Below, one piece after another: positions 17,986 through 27,053 of a stretch of DNA of 64,000 bases. The translations under genes and the position numbers were made by a program. Positions within the stretch are counted from its first letter, which is position 1. Every line of letters starts with the position of its first letter. Under the pieces are notes generated by a model that saw nothing but the letters and a program-made list of their open reading frames with translations, did not search any database and was not told the origin of the DNA. Origin of the DNA: CAYOHG01 sp964465125 (GTDB lineage: Bacteria; Planctomycetota; Phycisphaerae; UBA1845; Fen-1342); contig CAYXIO010000014.1 in assembly GCA_964465125.1 (NCBI GenBank), positions 1 through 64,000 of the forward strand. Direction: 5' to 3'.

Positions 17986-18510
17986 CTAAACGACTTCGGC
18001 AGGTTCGTCCGGCGCGGACAGCCCAACGCCCGCGGCCCGCAGCACGCCCAGCAGCCCCGCCGCATCCGCCGCGCTGAACGCCTCCACCGCGTAGCTGTCC
18101 AAGTCCAGCACGCCCCGGCACTGCCCGCGCTCGTCCAGCAACGGCACCACGACCTCCGAGCGATCCAGCGCGTCGCACGCGATGTACCCGGCCCCCAGCG
18201 ACGCGACGTCGCGCACCACCAGGCTGCGCCGCGAACGAAAACTCCGCCCGCACGCCCCGTTCAGACCGATCGGCGAGCAGGCCGGCTTGTTGCGGCAGGC
18301 TTGCAGCACCAGCGAACCCGCGGAGGAAGGCTCGAAACCGGCCGGAAGCGGCTGACCCTCGGCATCCGCCGCTACGTACACCCCGACCCACGAGACCCCG
18401 GTCGGGTGCAGATGATCCCAGAGCAGGTCGATCAGGCGGCGCGTCCGGACGGCGAGATCGCCGCTCCCGTCGAGCTGCCGCACGAGGGTGCCGTAGGGTC
18501 GCGCGCTCAT
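17986..18510 (-). CDS. msrC: Free methionine-(R)-sulfoxide reductase (GAF domain)
   Basis: A 174-residue single GAF-domain protein predicted to reduce free L-Met-(R)-sulfoxide. All three family cysteines are present in context: KPACSPIGLNGACG (two) and GYIACDALDRSEVVVPL (third, normally in GHIACD; His is Tyr here). GVLDLDSY and F..AD at the end are also conserved. The position next to the hydrolase at 18570 gives no further clue. No SD is visible; a TATACT box lies exactly 6 nt before the ATG, suggesting a leaderless mRNA. A non-enzymatic GAF sensor is the alternative, but the cysteine pattern argues for fRMsr. Confidence 0.88.
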   Translation of the reverse strand: MSARPYGTLVRQLDGSGDLAVRTRRLIDLLWDHLHPTGVSWVGVYVAADAEGQPLPAGFEPSSAGSLVLQACRNKPACSPIGLNGACGRSFRSRRSLVVRDVASLGAGYIACDALDRSEVVVPLLDERGQCRGVLDLDSYAVEAFSAADAAGLLGVLRAAGVGLSAPDEPAEVV

Positions 18511-18516
18511 GCCGCC

Positions 18517-18522
18517 AGTATA
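18517..18522 (-). promoter_or_regulatory. -10 box TATACT 6 nt before the fRMsr start
   Basis: On the minus strand TATACT (5/6) ends at 18517 and the ATG begins at 18510, so the predicted start is the initiator A itself. No SD and no clear -35 are seen. Confidence 0.5.
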
Positions 18523-18569
18523 AGCAACGGCGCGGCGGCGGGCCGCGGCATCCTGAGAACGGCGCCGCG

Positions 18570-19637
18570 CTAGTCCTTCAGAAAAATCCGGGCCACCACC
18601 GGACGATGATCCGATCCGCGTCCGATTCCGGTGCGGCTCTCGCAGGCGGACCAGTGCGGTGAGAGATAGACGTGGTCGAGCCGGATGCCGGGCAAGTAGC
18701 GCGTGAACGAAATCACGGGCCAGGTCGAGCCGCGCCCGAAGCCGGCGATCGCATGCGCGTCGCGCAGCCCGAGCCGATGCAGAACCAGCGCGTAGGGACT
18801 CTCGTCGGTGAAGTTGAAATCCCCGCAGATGACCGTCGGCAGAGACTCCTTCGCCAGCAGATCAGCCAGGTCCGCGATTTCGCGCCGCTGGCTCGCCACA
18901 AGCCGGGGCGACGCCGGCGAGCGCAAGTGTAGACCGTAAAGCGCGATCGGCTGCCGGTGCCAGTCGAGCACAAAGCGCGCCTGCGGCAGCCGGGGCGAGC
19001 CGATCGGAAGATTGAAATCGGGCTCCTCAAGTACCGGCAGGCGTGAATACAGTGCCAGGCCGTACGAGTCCGTGCGCGGCAGCACCCAGACCTGCGGGTA
19101 GCGCTCGGCCAGCGCCGCCCGAACGGCATGATCCCACTGCGGCGTGTACTCCTCGAGCACGATCACGTCCGCGTCGCTGGCGATCAACTCGGCGACGATC
19201 GCAGCGTGCGAGCGCGATTCGCGAAAGAGATTGGCGCTCACCACCCGCAGCGTCTCGGACGGGCATGCGGGCGCGGCCGGACGCGAAAGCGCCGCTCCGA
19301 GCGGAGCCAGCCCGATCAAGACGGGCGGGATCAGCGCCAGCGCTGCAAGACGCCGCCGAAGGTAGAGCGCCGCCGCCACCAGCGCCAGCGCCGCCATTGC
19401 GAGGTGAAACGAAAACGTCCGTAGCATGAAGGACAGCCAGAGCGCCAGTCCGTACAGCCCGTTTTCGTTCCGCAAGTCGATCGGCAGCAGAAGCGCCAGC
19501 GCGACGCCCGCGTAAGCGAGCAGCGTCAACCAAGGAAACGCGCGCCGCACCGTGGTTCGGAAGGTGGACGCGGCGGCGGATTCAAGCAGCGGCGGGGACG
19601 GGAATCGACTGACGGCGGCGGTGGCGGTGGTTTCCAT
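18570..19637 (-). CDS. Membrane-anchored endonuclease/exonuclease/phosphatase family protein
   Basis: A 355-residue protein. The N-terminal third has three hydrophobic segments (WLTLLAYAGVALALLLPI, LWLSFMLRTFSFHLAMAALALVAAALYL, LIPPVLIGLAPLGAAL). It is followed by an EEP (DNase I-like) domain: RVVSANLF, DVIVLEEYTPQ (metal Glu), YGLHLRSP, VICGDFNFTDES (catalytic Asp/Asn) and GSDHRPVVA (catalytic His). The topology places the domain outside the membrane, as in the YafD-like group. The substrate is unknown: nucleic acid or phospholipid. The start at 19637 is chosen over upstream codons because those overlap the divergent gene and lack an SD. Confidence 0.85.
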   Translation of the reverse strand: METTATAAVSRFPSPPLLESAAASTFRTTVRRAFPWLTLLAYAGVALALLLPIDLRNENGLYGLALWLSFMLRTFSFHLAMAALALVAAALYLRRRLAALALIPPVLIGLAPLGAALSRPAAPACPSETLRVVSANLFRESRSHAAIVAELIASDADVIVLEEYTPQWDHAVRAALAERYPQVWVLPRTDSYGLALYSRLPVLEEPDFNLPIGSPRLPQARFVLDWHRQPIALYGLHLRSPASPRLVASQRREIADLADLLAKESLPTVICGDFNFTDESPYALVLHRLGLRDAHAIAGFGRGSTWPVISFTRYLPGIRLDHVYLSPHWSACESRTGIGRGSDHRPVVARIFLKD

Positions 19638-19644
19638 ATGAACG

Positions 19645-19650
19645 TCTATA
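19645..19650 (-). promoter_or_regulatory. -10-like TATAGA 7 nt before the EEP start
   Basis: TATAGA on the minus strand is separated by 7 nt from the ATG at 19637; no SD is visible. It is another candidate leaderless start. Confidence 0.35.
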
Positions 19651-19764
19651 CTCTGAAAATCGGCGGAGGTTCGCCCGGGGGCAACGTAATGCCCCCGGTG
19701 ACGTCCGCAGACAGACGCTCGGGCGGTGCCAGCTTCCATTCCCGGCCGCCGAGGTTCATCCGGC

Positions 19765-20217
19765 ATGCCACGCGACCCATCGCTGCACCGCGCGACGCTG
19801 GTCTATGACGGCACCTGCCGATTCTGCCGGTCGCAGATCGACTTTATCAGGCGAAGCGACCGGGAAAACAGTTTCACCTTCGTGCCGGCCCAGTCGCCTG
19901 ACCTGCTGAGCCGCTTTCCAGTGCTGAAGCGCGAGGAGCTGGCCAGCGGCCTGCGGCTGATCGACGCGGGTGGAACGGTGTTCCGCGGGGCAGACGCCGT
20001 CCACGAGATCGCGCGGCGGCTGACCGGCTGGCGCCGCTTGGCATGGCTCTACCGCGTCCCCGGTCTGAGGCAGATATTTCGGGCCGTCTACCGCTGGATC
20101 GCCGCCCGTCGTTATCGACTCGCCGGACCATGCGACCAGACCTGCGCGTCCGAGCCGAATGACTCAGCGCACTTGTCGCCGCCCCCGTCCGCGGCGGACG
20201 CACCCCCTCGCAGGTGA
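19765..20217 (+). CDS. DCC-type thiol-disulfide oxidoreductase family protein (DUF393)
   Basis: A 150-residue protein with the DxxCxxC signature (LVYDGTCRFCRSQIDFI), followed by FVPAQSPD and the WRRLAWLYRVPGLRQIFRAVY segment typical of the DCC family. These are thioredoxin-fold-like proteins of unresolved redox role. The start at 19765 (MPRDPS) has GAGG about 10 nt upstream. It is divergent from the EEP hydrolase. The Pro/Ser-rich last 25 residues are probably disordered. The 232 nt after it up to cheA show nothing notable beyond the cheA SD. Confidence 0.82.
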   Translation: MPRDPSLHRATLVYDGTCRFCRSQIDFIRRSDRENSFTFVPAQSPDLLSRFPVLKREELASGLRLIDAGGTVFRGADAVHEIARRLTGWRRLAWLYRVPGLRQIFRAVYRWIAARRYRLAGPCDQTCASEPNDSAHLSPPPSAADAPPRR

Positions 20218-20449
20218 GTTCCCCTTCGGCATACGCGAAACGCACGCGCATCTCCGGAACAACCCATCGTTCTCGGGCCCACCGTTGTGCATCGCGGGCC
20301 TCGAGCAGGCCGCGTAACTCAAACAACCCGAAGCCCGATTCGATGAACCGAGTACGCGCCCGGCGCTGGGAGCGCCACGTTGGAGTGGCTGGCGCGGGTT
20401 CTGCGCGGCGCGCCTCCAGGCATCTGCGACCGGACAGGAGCGTAGTCGA

Positions 20450-22891
20450 ATGCCCGCGATTCAAGACGCCATCCAGGCGCTGCTTCAGGCGATTTCAAAG
20501 CCCCTCGAATTGAACGACCTGGGGCGACTCGCGCAGATGCACACGTATTGTCTGACAATCGCGTCCGGGCCCGAGCCGGCCGGCGGCTTCGCCCGCCGGA
20601 TGGCGGCGCTGCTCGAGAAGCTGATCCTCAACGAAGCAGCCGATCCCGACGCCGGCCTTGTGCTGCTGCCTCAGTCGGTTCACGCGCTGACCGAGCACCT
20701 GAGCGGAAGGCCGGTCGACCTTGCCGAGCGTCTCGCCGGCCTGGTCGCCGCCAGCGGGGAAAACGGGGGCGCGCCTGCGCAGACAACGGCGGCGCCCCAG
20801 GCGACGCCGGCGCCCACGCAACCTGCCCTGGCCGAGCCGCCGCCTGCCGTGAAGGCCACGAAGCCCGCCCAGCCCGCTGCGGCCGCACCGGCCGCCAAGT
20901 CGGCTTCGTCCGACGAACCCGAACCCTACGTCAGCGAGCCGCTGGTCATCGATCCTCAGGAGCGCGATCACCTGCAAGGCTTCATTGACGAGAGCCGCGA
21001 GCACATGGACGCGATTGAAGCCGCGCTGCTCGCGGTCGAGCGGTCCCCCTTTGACACCCACGTGATCAACGAGCTCTTCCGGCCGTTCCACACGATCAAA
21101 GGCATCGCCGGTTTCCTGGGCCTGCGCGACATCAACCGGCTGACGCATGAAGTCGAGACGATCCTCGACATGGGCCGCAAGCACGAGCTGACCATCACGC
21201 CCAGCGTGATCGACGTGATTTTCGGCGCCATTGACGTGCTCAAGTGCCAGGTCAATGAGCTGGCCAACTACGTCGTGAACCCCAGCGGCGGAAGCGTGCC
21301 GCAGCCCGACATCCGCGACGTCATGCGGCAGTTGCGCCGGACGGTACGCGCCGCAACGCAAGCGGTGTTGACCGACGCGCCGCCAGGCGCTGCGACACCT
21401 GTCGGCGAGCGCTCCCGCGCGGCCCCGGCGAGCGCCTCGGTCAGCGGGCCGGCGACGCCAGCGGCGGCCGCTCCCACGAACCATGCTCCCGCGCCGGCCC
21501 AGGTCGCGAATACGGACGCCTCGTCGGCCGCGCGCGGCGCCCCCGCCGCTGCCGAAGCCGCCTCCGCACCGCCGCGCCTCGCCGCCGACGTGTCCATCCG
21601 GGTCGACACCGGCAAGCTCGACGCGCTGGTCGACGCGGTCGGCGAGCTGGTCATCGCACAGACGATGGTGAACCAGAGCTCCGTCGTCCGAGCCGATTCC
21701 AAGCTCGCACGCCACGTCTCGCAGGTCACCAAGATCGTCCGCGACGTGCAGGAAACCGCGATGGCGATGCGCATGGTGCCGATCGGCCCCACCCTGCTGA
21801 AGATGCAGCGGCTGGTCCGCGACGTCTCACGCAAGGCCGACAAGCAGGTCGAGCTGGAAGTCTCCGGCGAAGACACCGAGCTCGACAAGAACGTCATCCA
21901 GGCCATCTCCGACCCGCTCGTTCACATGATCCGCAATGCCGTCGACCACGGCATCGAGCCGCCGGAGGAGCGCGCCCGTCTCGGCAAGCCGCCCGTCGGC
22001 TCGGTCAAGCTCCTGGCGTACTACCAGGGCGACTCGATCGTGATCGAGATTCGCGACGACGGCCGCGGACTGGACCGCGAGCGCCTGCGAGCCAAGGGCA
22101 TCGAACGCGGCCTGGTCTCGCCTGACCAGGACCTGACCGACTCGCAGATCTACGCGCTCATCTTCGAGGCCGGATTCTCCACCGCACAGGTCGTCACCGA
22201 CATCTCCGGTCGCGGGGTCGGAATGGACGTCGTGCGGCGGAACATCGAGCAACTGCGCGGCAAGGTCGAGATTCAGACCAAGCTGGGCCAGGGTAGTACG
22301 TTCCTGATCCGACTGCCGCTGACGCTCGCCATCATCGACGGAATCCTGGTGCGCATCGGACGGGAGCGGCTGATCATTCCCACGATCATGATCGAGCAGT
22401 CGCTGCGGCCCGACGCGAATCAGATCACGCTCGTGCAGGGACACGGCGAGCTGATCCGGGTGCGCGGCGAACTGATCACGCTGGTGCAGCTCGGCCAGCT
22501 CTTCGGCCTGAATGACTACATCGATCCTGCCCAGGGGCTGGTCGTCATCACTCAGACCGAGCAGCAGAAGATCGGGCTGGTCGTCGAGGAGCTGATCGGC
22601 CAGCAGCAGGTCGTGATCAAGAGCCTCGGTGAGCGATTCAAGCCCGTCCGTGGCATATCGGGCGCGGCAATCCTCGGCGACGGCCGGGTCGGCTTGATCC
22701 TCGAACCGACCCGCCTCCTGGGCCTGCACAACAGCACGCGCTCGCCGACCGTTCCGCGCCGAGCACCGAGCGCCGCGCCCCAGCAGACCAGCGCCGCGGG
22801 CTCCGCGAACTCAAGCGCGCACGCGGATACGAGTGTTTCGACCCCTGCGTCCACCGAACTTGCCGACACGCCGGAACTCGCGTCGGTTTAG
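20450..22891 (+). CDS. cheA: Chemotaxis-type histidine kinase CheA
   Basis: An 813-residue kinase. Residues 1-95 form an unusual extra helical domain, followed by an Ala/Pro linker (100-155). The Hpt domain (170-270) has phospho-His214 in RPFHTIKGIAGFLG. There is then only a low-complexity linker (~300-378) where the CheY/CheB-binding P2 domain would be. The dimerisation helices (~380-450), HATPase (N box NAVDHGIE ~496, DDGRGLD ~536, GRGVGMDVV ~588) and a CheW-like P5 domain (~625-760) follow, with a Ser/Thr/Pro-rich tail. AGGAG lies 9 nt upstream. It is cotranscribed with cheW; no receptor, CheY, CheR or CheB is nearby, so the output is unknown. Confidence 0.93.
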   Translation: MPAIQDAIQALLQAISKPLELNDLGRLAQMHTYCLTIASGPEPAGGFARRMAALLEKLILNEAADPDAGLVLLPQSVHALTEHLSGRPVDLAERLAGLVAASGENGGAPAQTTAAPQATPAPTQPALAEPPPAVKATKPAQPAAAAPAAKSASSDEPEPYVSEPLVIDPQERDHLQGFIDESREHMDAIEAALLAVERSPFDTHVINELFRPFHTIKGIAGFLGLRDINRLTHEVETILDMGRKHELTITPSVIDVIFGAIDVLKCQVNELANYVVNPSGGSVPQPDIRDVMRQLRRTVRAATQAVLTDAPPGAATPVGERSRAAPASASVSGPATPAAAAPTNHAPAPAQVANTDASSAARGAPAAAEAASAPPRLAADVSIRVDTGKLDALVDAVGELVIAQTMVNQSSVVRADSKLARHVSQVTKIVRDVQETAMAMRMVPIGPTLLKMQRLVRDVSRKADKQVELEVSGEDTELDKNVIQAISDPLVHMIRNAVDHGIEPPEERARLGKPPVGSVKLLAYYQGDSIVIEIRDDGRGLDRERLRAKGIERGLVSPDQDLTDSQIYALIFEAGFSTAQVVTDISGRGVGMDVVRRNIEQLRGKVEIQTKLGQGSTFLIRLPLTLAIIDGILVRIGRERLIIPTIMIEQSLRPDANQITLVQGHGELIRVRGELITLVQLGQLFGLNDYIDPAQGLVVITQTEQQKIGLVVEELIGQQQVVIKSLGERFKPVRGISGAAILGDGRVGLILEPTRLLGLHNSTRSPTVPRRAPSAAPQQTSAAGSANSSAHADTSVSTPASTELADTPELASV

Positions 22892-22903
22892 GAGAATCGA
22901 GGT

Positions 22904-23407
22904 ATGGGCACGACGGAAATCCGCAAGGCATTGCAGACGGGTAGGCCCTCCGAGTCCGCCGGAAAGTACCTGACCTTCAAGCTCGCCGAGGAGGAATACG
23001 GCGTCGAGATTCTGAAGGTGCGCGAAATCATGGGGCTGCTGGAGATCACGCACGTCCCGCAGATGCCGCACTTCGTGAAGGGCGTGATCAACCTGCGCGG
23101 CAAGGTCATCCCGGTGATCGACCTGCGTCTCAAATTCGGGATGCCGGAGGCCGAGTACAACGAGCAGACCTGCATTATCGTCGTGGACGTCGGCACGCTG
23201 ACCGGCATCGTCGTGGACACGGTGCAGGAAGTGCTGGACGTCGCCGAGGACCAGATCGATCCGCCGCCACCCTTGGGCGCGTCGGTCGACACCAGCTTCA
23301 TCTTTGGGATGGGCAAGGTCCGCGACGGCGTAAAGATTCTGCTGGACATCGGTCGGGTGCTGTCGACGGAAGAACTGACCCTGCTCGGTCAGGCCGCCAC
23401 GGCCTGA
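22904..23407 (+). CDS. cheW: Chemotaxis coupling protein CheW
   Basis: A 167-residue adaptor that links receptors to CheA. The double beta-barrel CheW fold is seen from ~22 on: KYLTFKLAEEEYGVEILKVREI, VKGVINLRGKVIPVIDLRLKFG, CIIVVDVG and TSFIFGMGKVRDGVKILLDI. GGAG sits 9 nt before the ATG and overlaps the cheA stop region, so the pair is an operon. The length is typical. It may also interact with the P5 domain of the upstream CheA. Confidence 0.95.
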   Translation: MGTTEIRKALQTGRPSESAGKYLTFKLAEEEYGVEILKVREIMGLLEITHVPQMPHFVKGVINLRGKVIPVIDLRLKFGMPEAEYNEQTCIIVVDVGTLTGIVVDTVQEVLDVAEDQIDPPPPLGASVDTSFIFGMGKVRDGVKILLDIGRVLSTEELTLLGQAATA

Positions 23408-23469
23408 CCCGCCGCGGTCCAGGCCGCACGGACCGTGGCTGACTCCGCTGCTGCGCCAGGCGGACGTTC

Positions 23470-23505
23470 GCGGGCAACGCCGGCTGCGGCAGTGGGGTTG
23501 CCCGC
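23470..23505. terminator. Hairpin between convergent cheW and anti-sigma genes
   Basis: GCGGGCAAC (23470-23478) pairs perfectly with GTTGCCCGC (23497-23505) around an 18-nt GC-rich loop. There is no T-tract on either side. It lies midway in the 262-nt convergent gap and is a candidate transcript-end structure. Confidence 0.45.
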
Positions 23506-23669
23506 AGCGCCTCCTGCGCCGAGATCAAGGGGGTCGATGAGACTACGATTCGGTCCAGCGTGCCGGCGCTCAAAGCGGCCATGAAGGCAACCCGCGCCGT
23601 GCGCCCGGTTGCGGAGGGGCCGCGGCGTTCCGGTCGCTCGCGCGGTGTCCAAGCGGGGAATCGAAAACG

Positions 23670-24560
23670 TCAGGGACTTGCGAACGCGAACATCATCCCG
23701 CTGCGCGCGGCCCGCAGCGCCACGTCCAGGCGCTCCGCCAGATCATGGAGCTGATCGACCGGCAGGCGCGAGCAGATCACGTAGCTGCTCGAGTTCTCGT
23801 CCCACTTGAGGACGTTCACGTCGTCCGACCGGGCGGTCTCGTAGTGGCGGCGCCGGTCCGAATGCGAGTCGACCTCGGCATTCGCCAGCGTGATGCGGCG
23901 ATCCAGCGAGAAGACCGAGACGGGGTCGCCACCCTCGAGCGGCCGGTAGTAGACGTGGACACAGAGTAGCGAAGGCACCTGCGCAAGGTGGATGCAGTCG
24001 CAGATTCCGTCCAAACGATAGCCGGCGTGCGCGAGATCCGGAAGACAGACGCGGAACGGGCGAACTCGATCCAGCTTCGCCTTGACGTCGCACGGCGCCT
24101 CACCCCACGCGAACCCGATCGTCCGGTGGTTCCCCAGGGCGCACGAACGAAAGATCGCGGCGAATTCCTGGGCCGGAACCGTCGCGATCGCCAGCGCCGC
24201 CGGAGCGCGCCCGACACTCGGCGGCGCGCCGGGCAGCAGTTCGCCCGCCGGACGCCACCAGAGAAACAACGCGATCAACGCCGCAATGGCCGTGACGGCG
24301 GCGGAAACCCGCAGGACGCGCCGACGACGTTCACGCCGCATCGAAACAAGCCGATCGCGAATCGCGGGAACCAGGCCCGCGGGCGCGTTCTCCGACCACA
24401 TCACGCGCTGAACGCAGCGGCGCATTGCGTGCAGTTCGACCAGCTCCTGCCGAAGCTCCGCGGAGCTCGACAACTCCGCCTCGACCAGGCTCGCTCGCTC
24501 GGAGTCAAGCCGGCCGTCCGCGTATAGCGGCAACAGTGTGCGGACGTCCTGTCGATTCAT
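23670..24560 (-). CDS. Anti-sigma-factor-like membrane protein
   Basis: A 296-residue protein starting 3 nt after the stop of the upstream sigma gene. Residues 1-55 (LLPLYADGRLDSERASLVEAELSS in outline) have the anti-sigma N-terminal pattern but lack the zinc-binding HxxxCxxC. One transmembrane helix lies at ~83-105 (VSAAVTAIAALIALFLWW). The outer domain (~130-290) contains several cysteines (FRSCALG, APCDV, GICDCIH, LLCVHVYY) and an LFxLD-like segment (SVFSLDRR). It probably holds the sigma factor inactive until an envelope signal; the cysteines suggest a redox- or metal-sensitive domain, which is speculative. Confidence 0.7.
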   Translation of the reverse strand: MNRQDVRTLLPLYADGRLDSERASLVEAELSSSAELRQELVELHAMRRCVQRVMWSENAPAGLVPAIRDRLVSMRRERRRRVLRVSAAVTAIAALIALFLWWRPAGELLPGAPPSVGRAPAALAIATVPAQEFAAIFRSCALGNHRTIGFAWGEAPCDVKAKLDRVRPFRVCLPDLAHAGYRLDGICDCIHLAQVPSLLCVHVYYRPLEGGDPVSVFSLDRRITLANAEVDSHSDRRRHYETARSDDVNVLKWDENSSSYVICSRLPVDQLHDLAERLDVALRAARSGMMFAFASP

Positions 24561-24563
24561 GGA

Positions 24564-25124
24564 CTACTCGATCTCCACCGACAGCCGTTTGGCTCGCTCG
24601 TATCCCTGCAACTCCTGCACCAGCCGCTGTCGGGCCCGGTGCAACCGGCTCATCACCGTCCCCATCGGGATCTCCAGGATGGCCGCGATCTCCTCGTAGC
24701 TGTATTCCATCGTCGCCCATATGAGCAGGACCACCCGGAAGCCGTCGGGCAGCCGCTCAATGGCAGATCGTACCTCATCGTCCAGCCGGTCGAAATCCAA
24801 TCCAGCGATCCGGTTGGCGGCGGCGGACGATCCCTCCGAGACCGCCACCTGCTCCAGATCACCCGACTCCACGCGCCGGCCCATCCGGCTCTCATGGGCA
24901 CAACGGTTCAGGAACGTATTGTGCAGGATGCGCATCAACCACGGCCGGATGCCGAACTCGCGCATCTCAAACCGGGCAAAGGCCTGATAGGCCTTAAGAA
25001 ACGTCTCCTGCACCAGATCTTCCGCGTCGTGCTGATCCCTCGTCAAGCGGCGAGCGACGCGGTACACCGCGTCGGCGTGCGGCAAGGCGACCGCGTCAAA
25101 CGAGTGATCGACGTGGATGTCCAT
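24564..25124 (-). CDS. ECF-type RNA polymerase sigma factor (RpoE-like)
   Basis: A 186-residue sigma factor. Region 2: LPHADAVYRVARRLTRDQHDAEDLVQETFLKAYQ in outline, with IRPWLMRILHNTFLNRCAHE. Region 4: LPDGFRVVLLIWATMEYSYEEIAAILEIPMGTVMSRLHRARQRL in outline. The length and domains are typical of group 4. The ATG at 25124 has no strong SD. It is followed after 3 nt by its putative anti-sigma factor. A TACAAT -10-like hexamer lies at 25248-25253 on the minus strand; autoregulation is common for this family but not demonstrable here. Confidence 0.92.
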   Translation of the reverse strand: MDIHVDHSFDAVALPHADAVYRVARRLTRDQHDAEDLVQETFLKAYQAFARFEMREFGIRPWLMRILHNTFLNRCAHESRMGRRVESGDLEQVAVSEGSSAAANRIAGLDFDRLDDEVRSAIERLPDGFRVVLLIWATMEYSYEEIAAILEIPMGTVMSRLHRARQRLVQELQGYERAKRLSVEIE

Positions 25125-25597
25125 GGAACCGTCTGCGGCTCTACAGCGTGCGACATCCTCTAGAGAAAACCACGGTCCCGGAGAAACTATTCCGCCGGGA
25201 ACCCAACCGCCGGCGTTTGGCGAATCGTGGACCCGGGGGACCCGCTGATTGTACCCGCTTTCTTCTCAATGTTTTATGCCCAAACACGGGAATGTCGCGC
25301 CAGGAACGCGGTCGACGCAACCCGGAGCGGCAAAGCCGCCGGCGGCCGTTATCACCCCCGCTCCACGCACCAGCGTCCGCTCTTCTTCCCACGGACGGCG
25401 CTTCGCCTGGCCAGGCGAATTGAGGCTCCGATGAGCTCCGCGGCGCATGAACAAGCGACCGTGGAGTGCGTCCCGCGCCCTGCGGGGACTGGTTCGCCCG
25501 GTCCAGACAGCGGACTATGATGCCCGCCGGGCGGCGCGGATGGATCCGGCCCGTTGCATTCAGGGGCGCCGCGCGAATTCACGCAGAAAGGAACCCC
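25125..25597. other. 473-nt divergent intergenic region
   Basis: It lies between the sigma gene (minus) and the aspartyl protease-like gene (plus). It contains TACAAT on the minus strand (25248-25253), TATGAT on the plus strand (25516-25521, about 75 nt before the downstream ATG) and the SD AAAGGA (25587-25592). Nothing else is recognised. Confidence 0.45.
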
Positions 25598-27037
25598 ATG
25601 GGGTCGCTGATGATTCTCATTTGCATGCTCCTCGGGCCGGCCCCCGACCAGTCCCGCAACCCGTGGGTCTCGAAAGTCGGCGAAGCGTTCGCGACGGCCG
25701 AAACGGCCGGCGACCCCGGCGCCGTGGCGAAGGCGTTCGACGTCGCCTGGCGGGCCGATGATTGGCGGGCGGGAGCGAAGCTCTGCGACCAGGCCGAGAA
25801 GACCCTCCCCGATCGCTCCGATCTCCTGGGCCTGAGGGCACGCGCGCTATGGCGCGCCGGCCGGCTCTCGGAGGTCCGAACGCTGATCACTCGCATTCCG
25901 GAAGACACCACCGACCGCGTCGCGCTCGCGGTCCAACTGGACCTTGCCTACGCAACCGGCGACGACAAGCGCCTCAACGACCTGTCGGCCCGCTACGTAC
26001 GGACCCATCCGCAGACCGCCGCCGATCTCGCCGTGCTGGTCGACGCGCAATTGTTCCACCAGTCCGGTCCCGACCTGATCGAGTGGCTGCGCCGCATCGA
26101 GAAGACTGCGTCGGTGGAAAACGGATACCCCGAGACGCTCCTGGTGGAGACGATTCCCGGGGTGGCGGACTTTCTGGCGGCCATCGGCGACAAACCCGTC
26201 AACCAGATGACGCACTACGGCTCCGCGCCGATGCAGGTGCTGGGCATGCTGCACCTGCCCTACTGCGACGTTCGAATCAACGGCCGCGGGCCCTATCGCA
26301 TGATCGTGGACACCGGCGGCAGCGTGACGCTCGCGATCGACGACGAGATCGCCGAGGAGATCGGCCTGCACTCGCTGGCCAGCGCCAAGCTCCACGGCGC
26401 CGCCGGCGTGCAGGATTCGGGCCAGGCGCTGGTCGAGCACATGGCCGTCAGCGACATCGAGATGGCGCGCGTTCCGGCGCGCATCCTCGAGCTTCCACCC
26501 GGCCTCAAGCACAACATCGATGGAATTCTGGGCACCGGCGTATTCGACAGCGCCCGGATGACGCTGGATTTCGCCGGCCAGAGACTGGCGGTGGAGCCCA
26601 GCGGCTCGACGCCGGCCCGCGGGAACGAAACCGAGCTGCTGGTCGTGGGAGACGCCAAGCTGGTGGTTCCAGTGAAGCTGGGCGGCCGCGAAGCGCTCGC
26701 GTTCATCGACACCGGGGCCGACATCGTCGCCGCCTCGCCCAGCGCGCTGCGCGAGCTCTACCCGGACCGCGCCGTCAGCATAATCTCCGGCGGCGTCGGC
26801 GTAGGCGAAGGAGACTCCCCCGGGCTCGGTTTCGGAACGCCCTTCAGCCTCGACTTCGCCGGCCGTGCGACGCCGAGCTACAGCGGCTTGGCGCTGGAGA
26901 CGCTCGACGAGCTGCTCGGCTCGTTCCTGCGCACTCGGCTTCAGCTCATCATCGGCATGCCGCTCTGCCGGGAGATGAAGTCGATGACAATCGATTTTCC
27001 GCGCCGCCGTCTGTGGGTGGAGTGGTTGCAGCCCTGA
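25598..27037 (+). CDS. Secreted protein with two retropepsin-like aspartyl protease domains
   Basis: A 479-residue protein. The start at 25598 is fixed by AAAGGA 5-6 nt upstream and gives a short signal-like N-terminus (MGSLMILICMLLGP). Residues ~20-185 form a helical, TPR-like region (ALWRAGRLSEVRTLI). Two gag-polyprotein-type aspartyl protease motifs follow: MIVDTGGSVTLAI (~residue 235) with a later GILGTGVF, and FIDTGADIVAAS (~residue 367) with LIIGMPL. Each D-T/S-G plus hydrophobic-G pair resembles one pepsin lobe, so a single polypeptide could form a complete active site. The substrate is unknown. Confidence 0.8.
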   Translation: MGSLMILICMLLGPAPDQSRNPWVSKVGEAFATAETAGDPGAVAKAFDVAWRADDWRAGAKLCDQAEKTLPDRSDLLGLRARALWRAGRLSEVRTLITRIPEDTTDRVALAVQLDLAYATGDDKRLNDLSARYVRTHPQTAADLAVLVDAQLFHQSGPDLIEWLRRIEKTASVENGYPETLLVETIPGVADFLAAIGDKPVNQMTHYGSAPMQVLGMLHLPYCDVRINGRGPYRMIVDTGGSVTLAIDDEIAEEIGLHSLASAKLHGAAGVQDSGQALVEHMAVSDIEMARVPARILELPPGLKHNIDGILGTGVFDSARMTLDFAGQRLAVEPSGSTPARGNETELLVVGDAKLVVPVKLGGREALAFIDTGADIVAASPSALRELYPDRAVSIISGGVGVGEGDSPGLGFGTPFSLDFAGRATPSYSGLALETLDELLGSFLRTRLQLIIGMPLCREMKSMTIDFPRRRLWVEWLQP

Positions 27038-27053
27038 CCTTCGCGCGGACATG

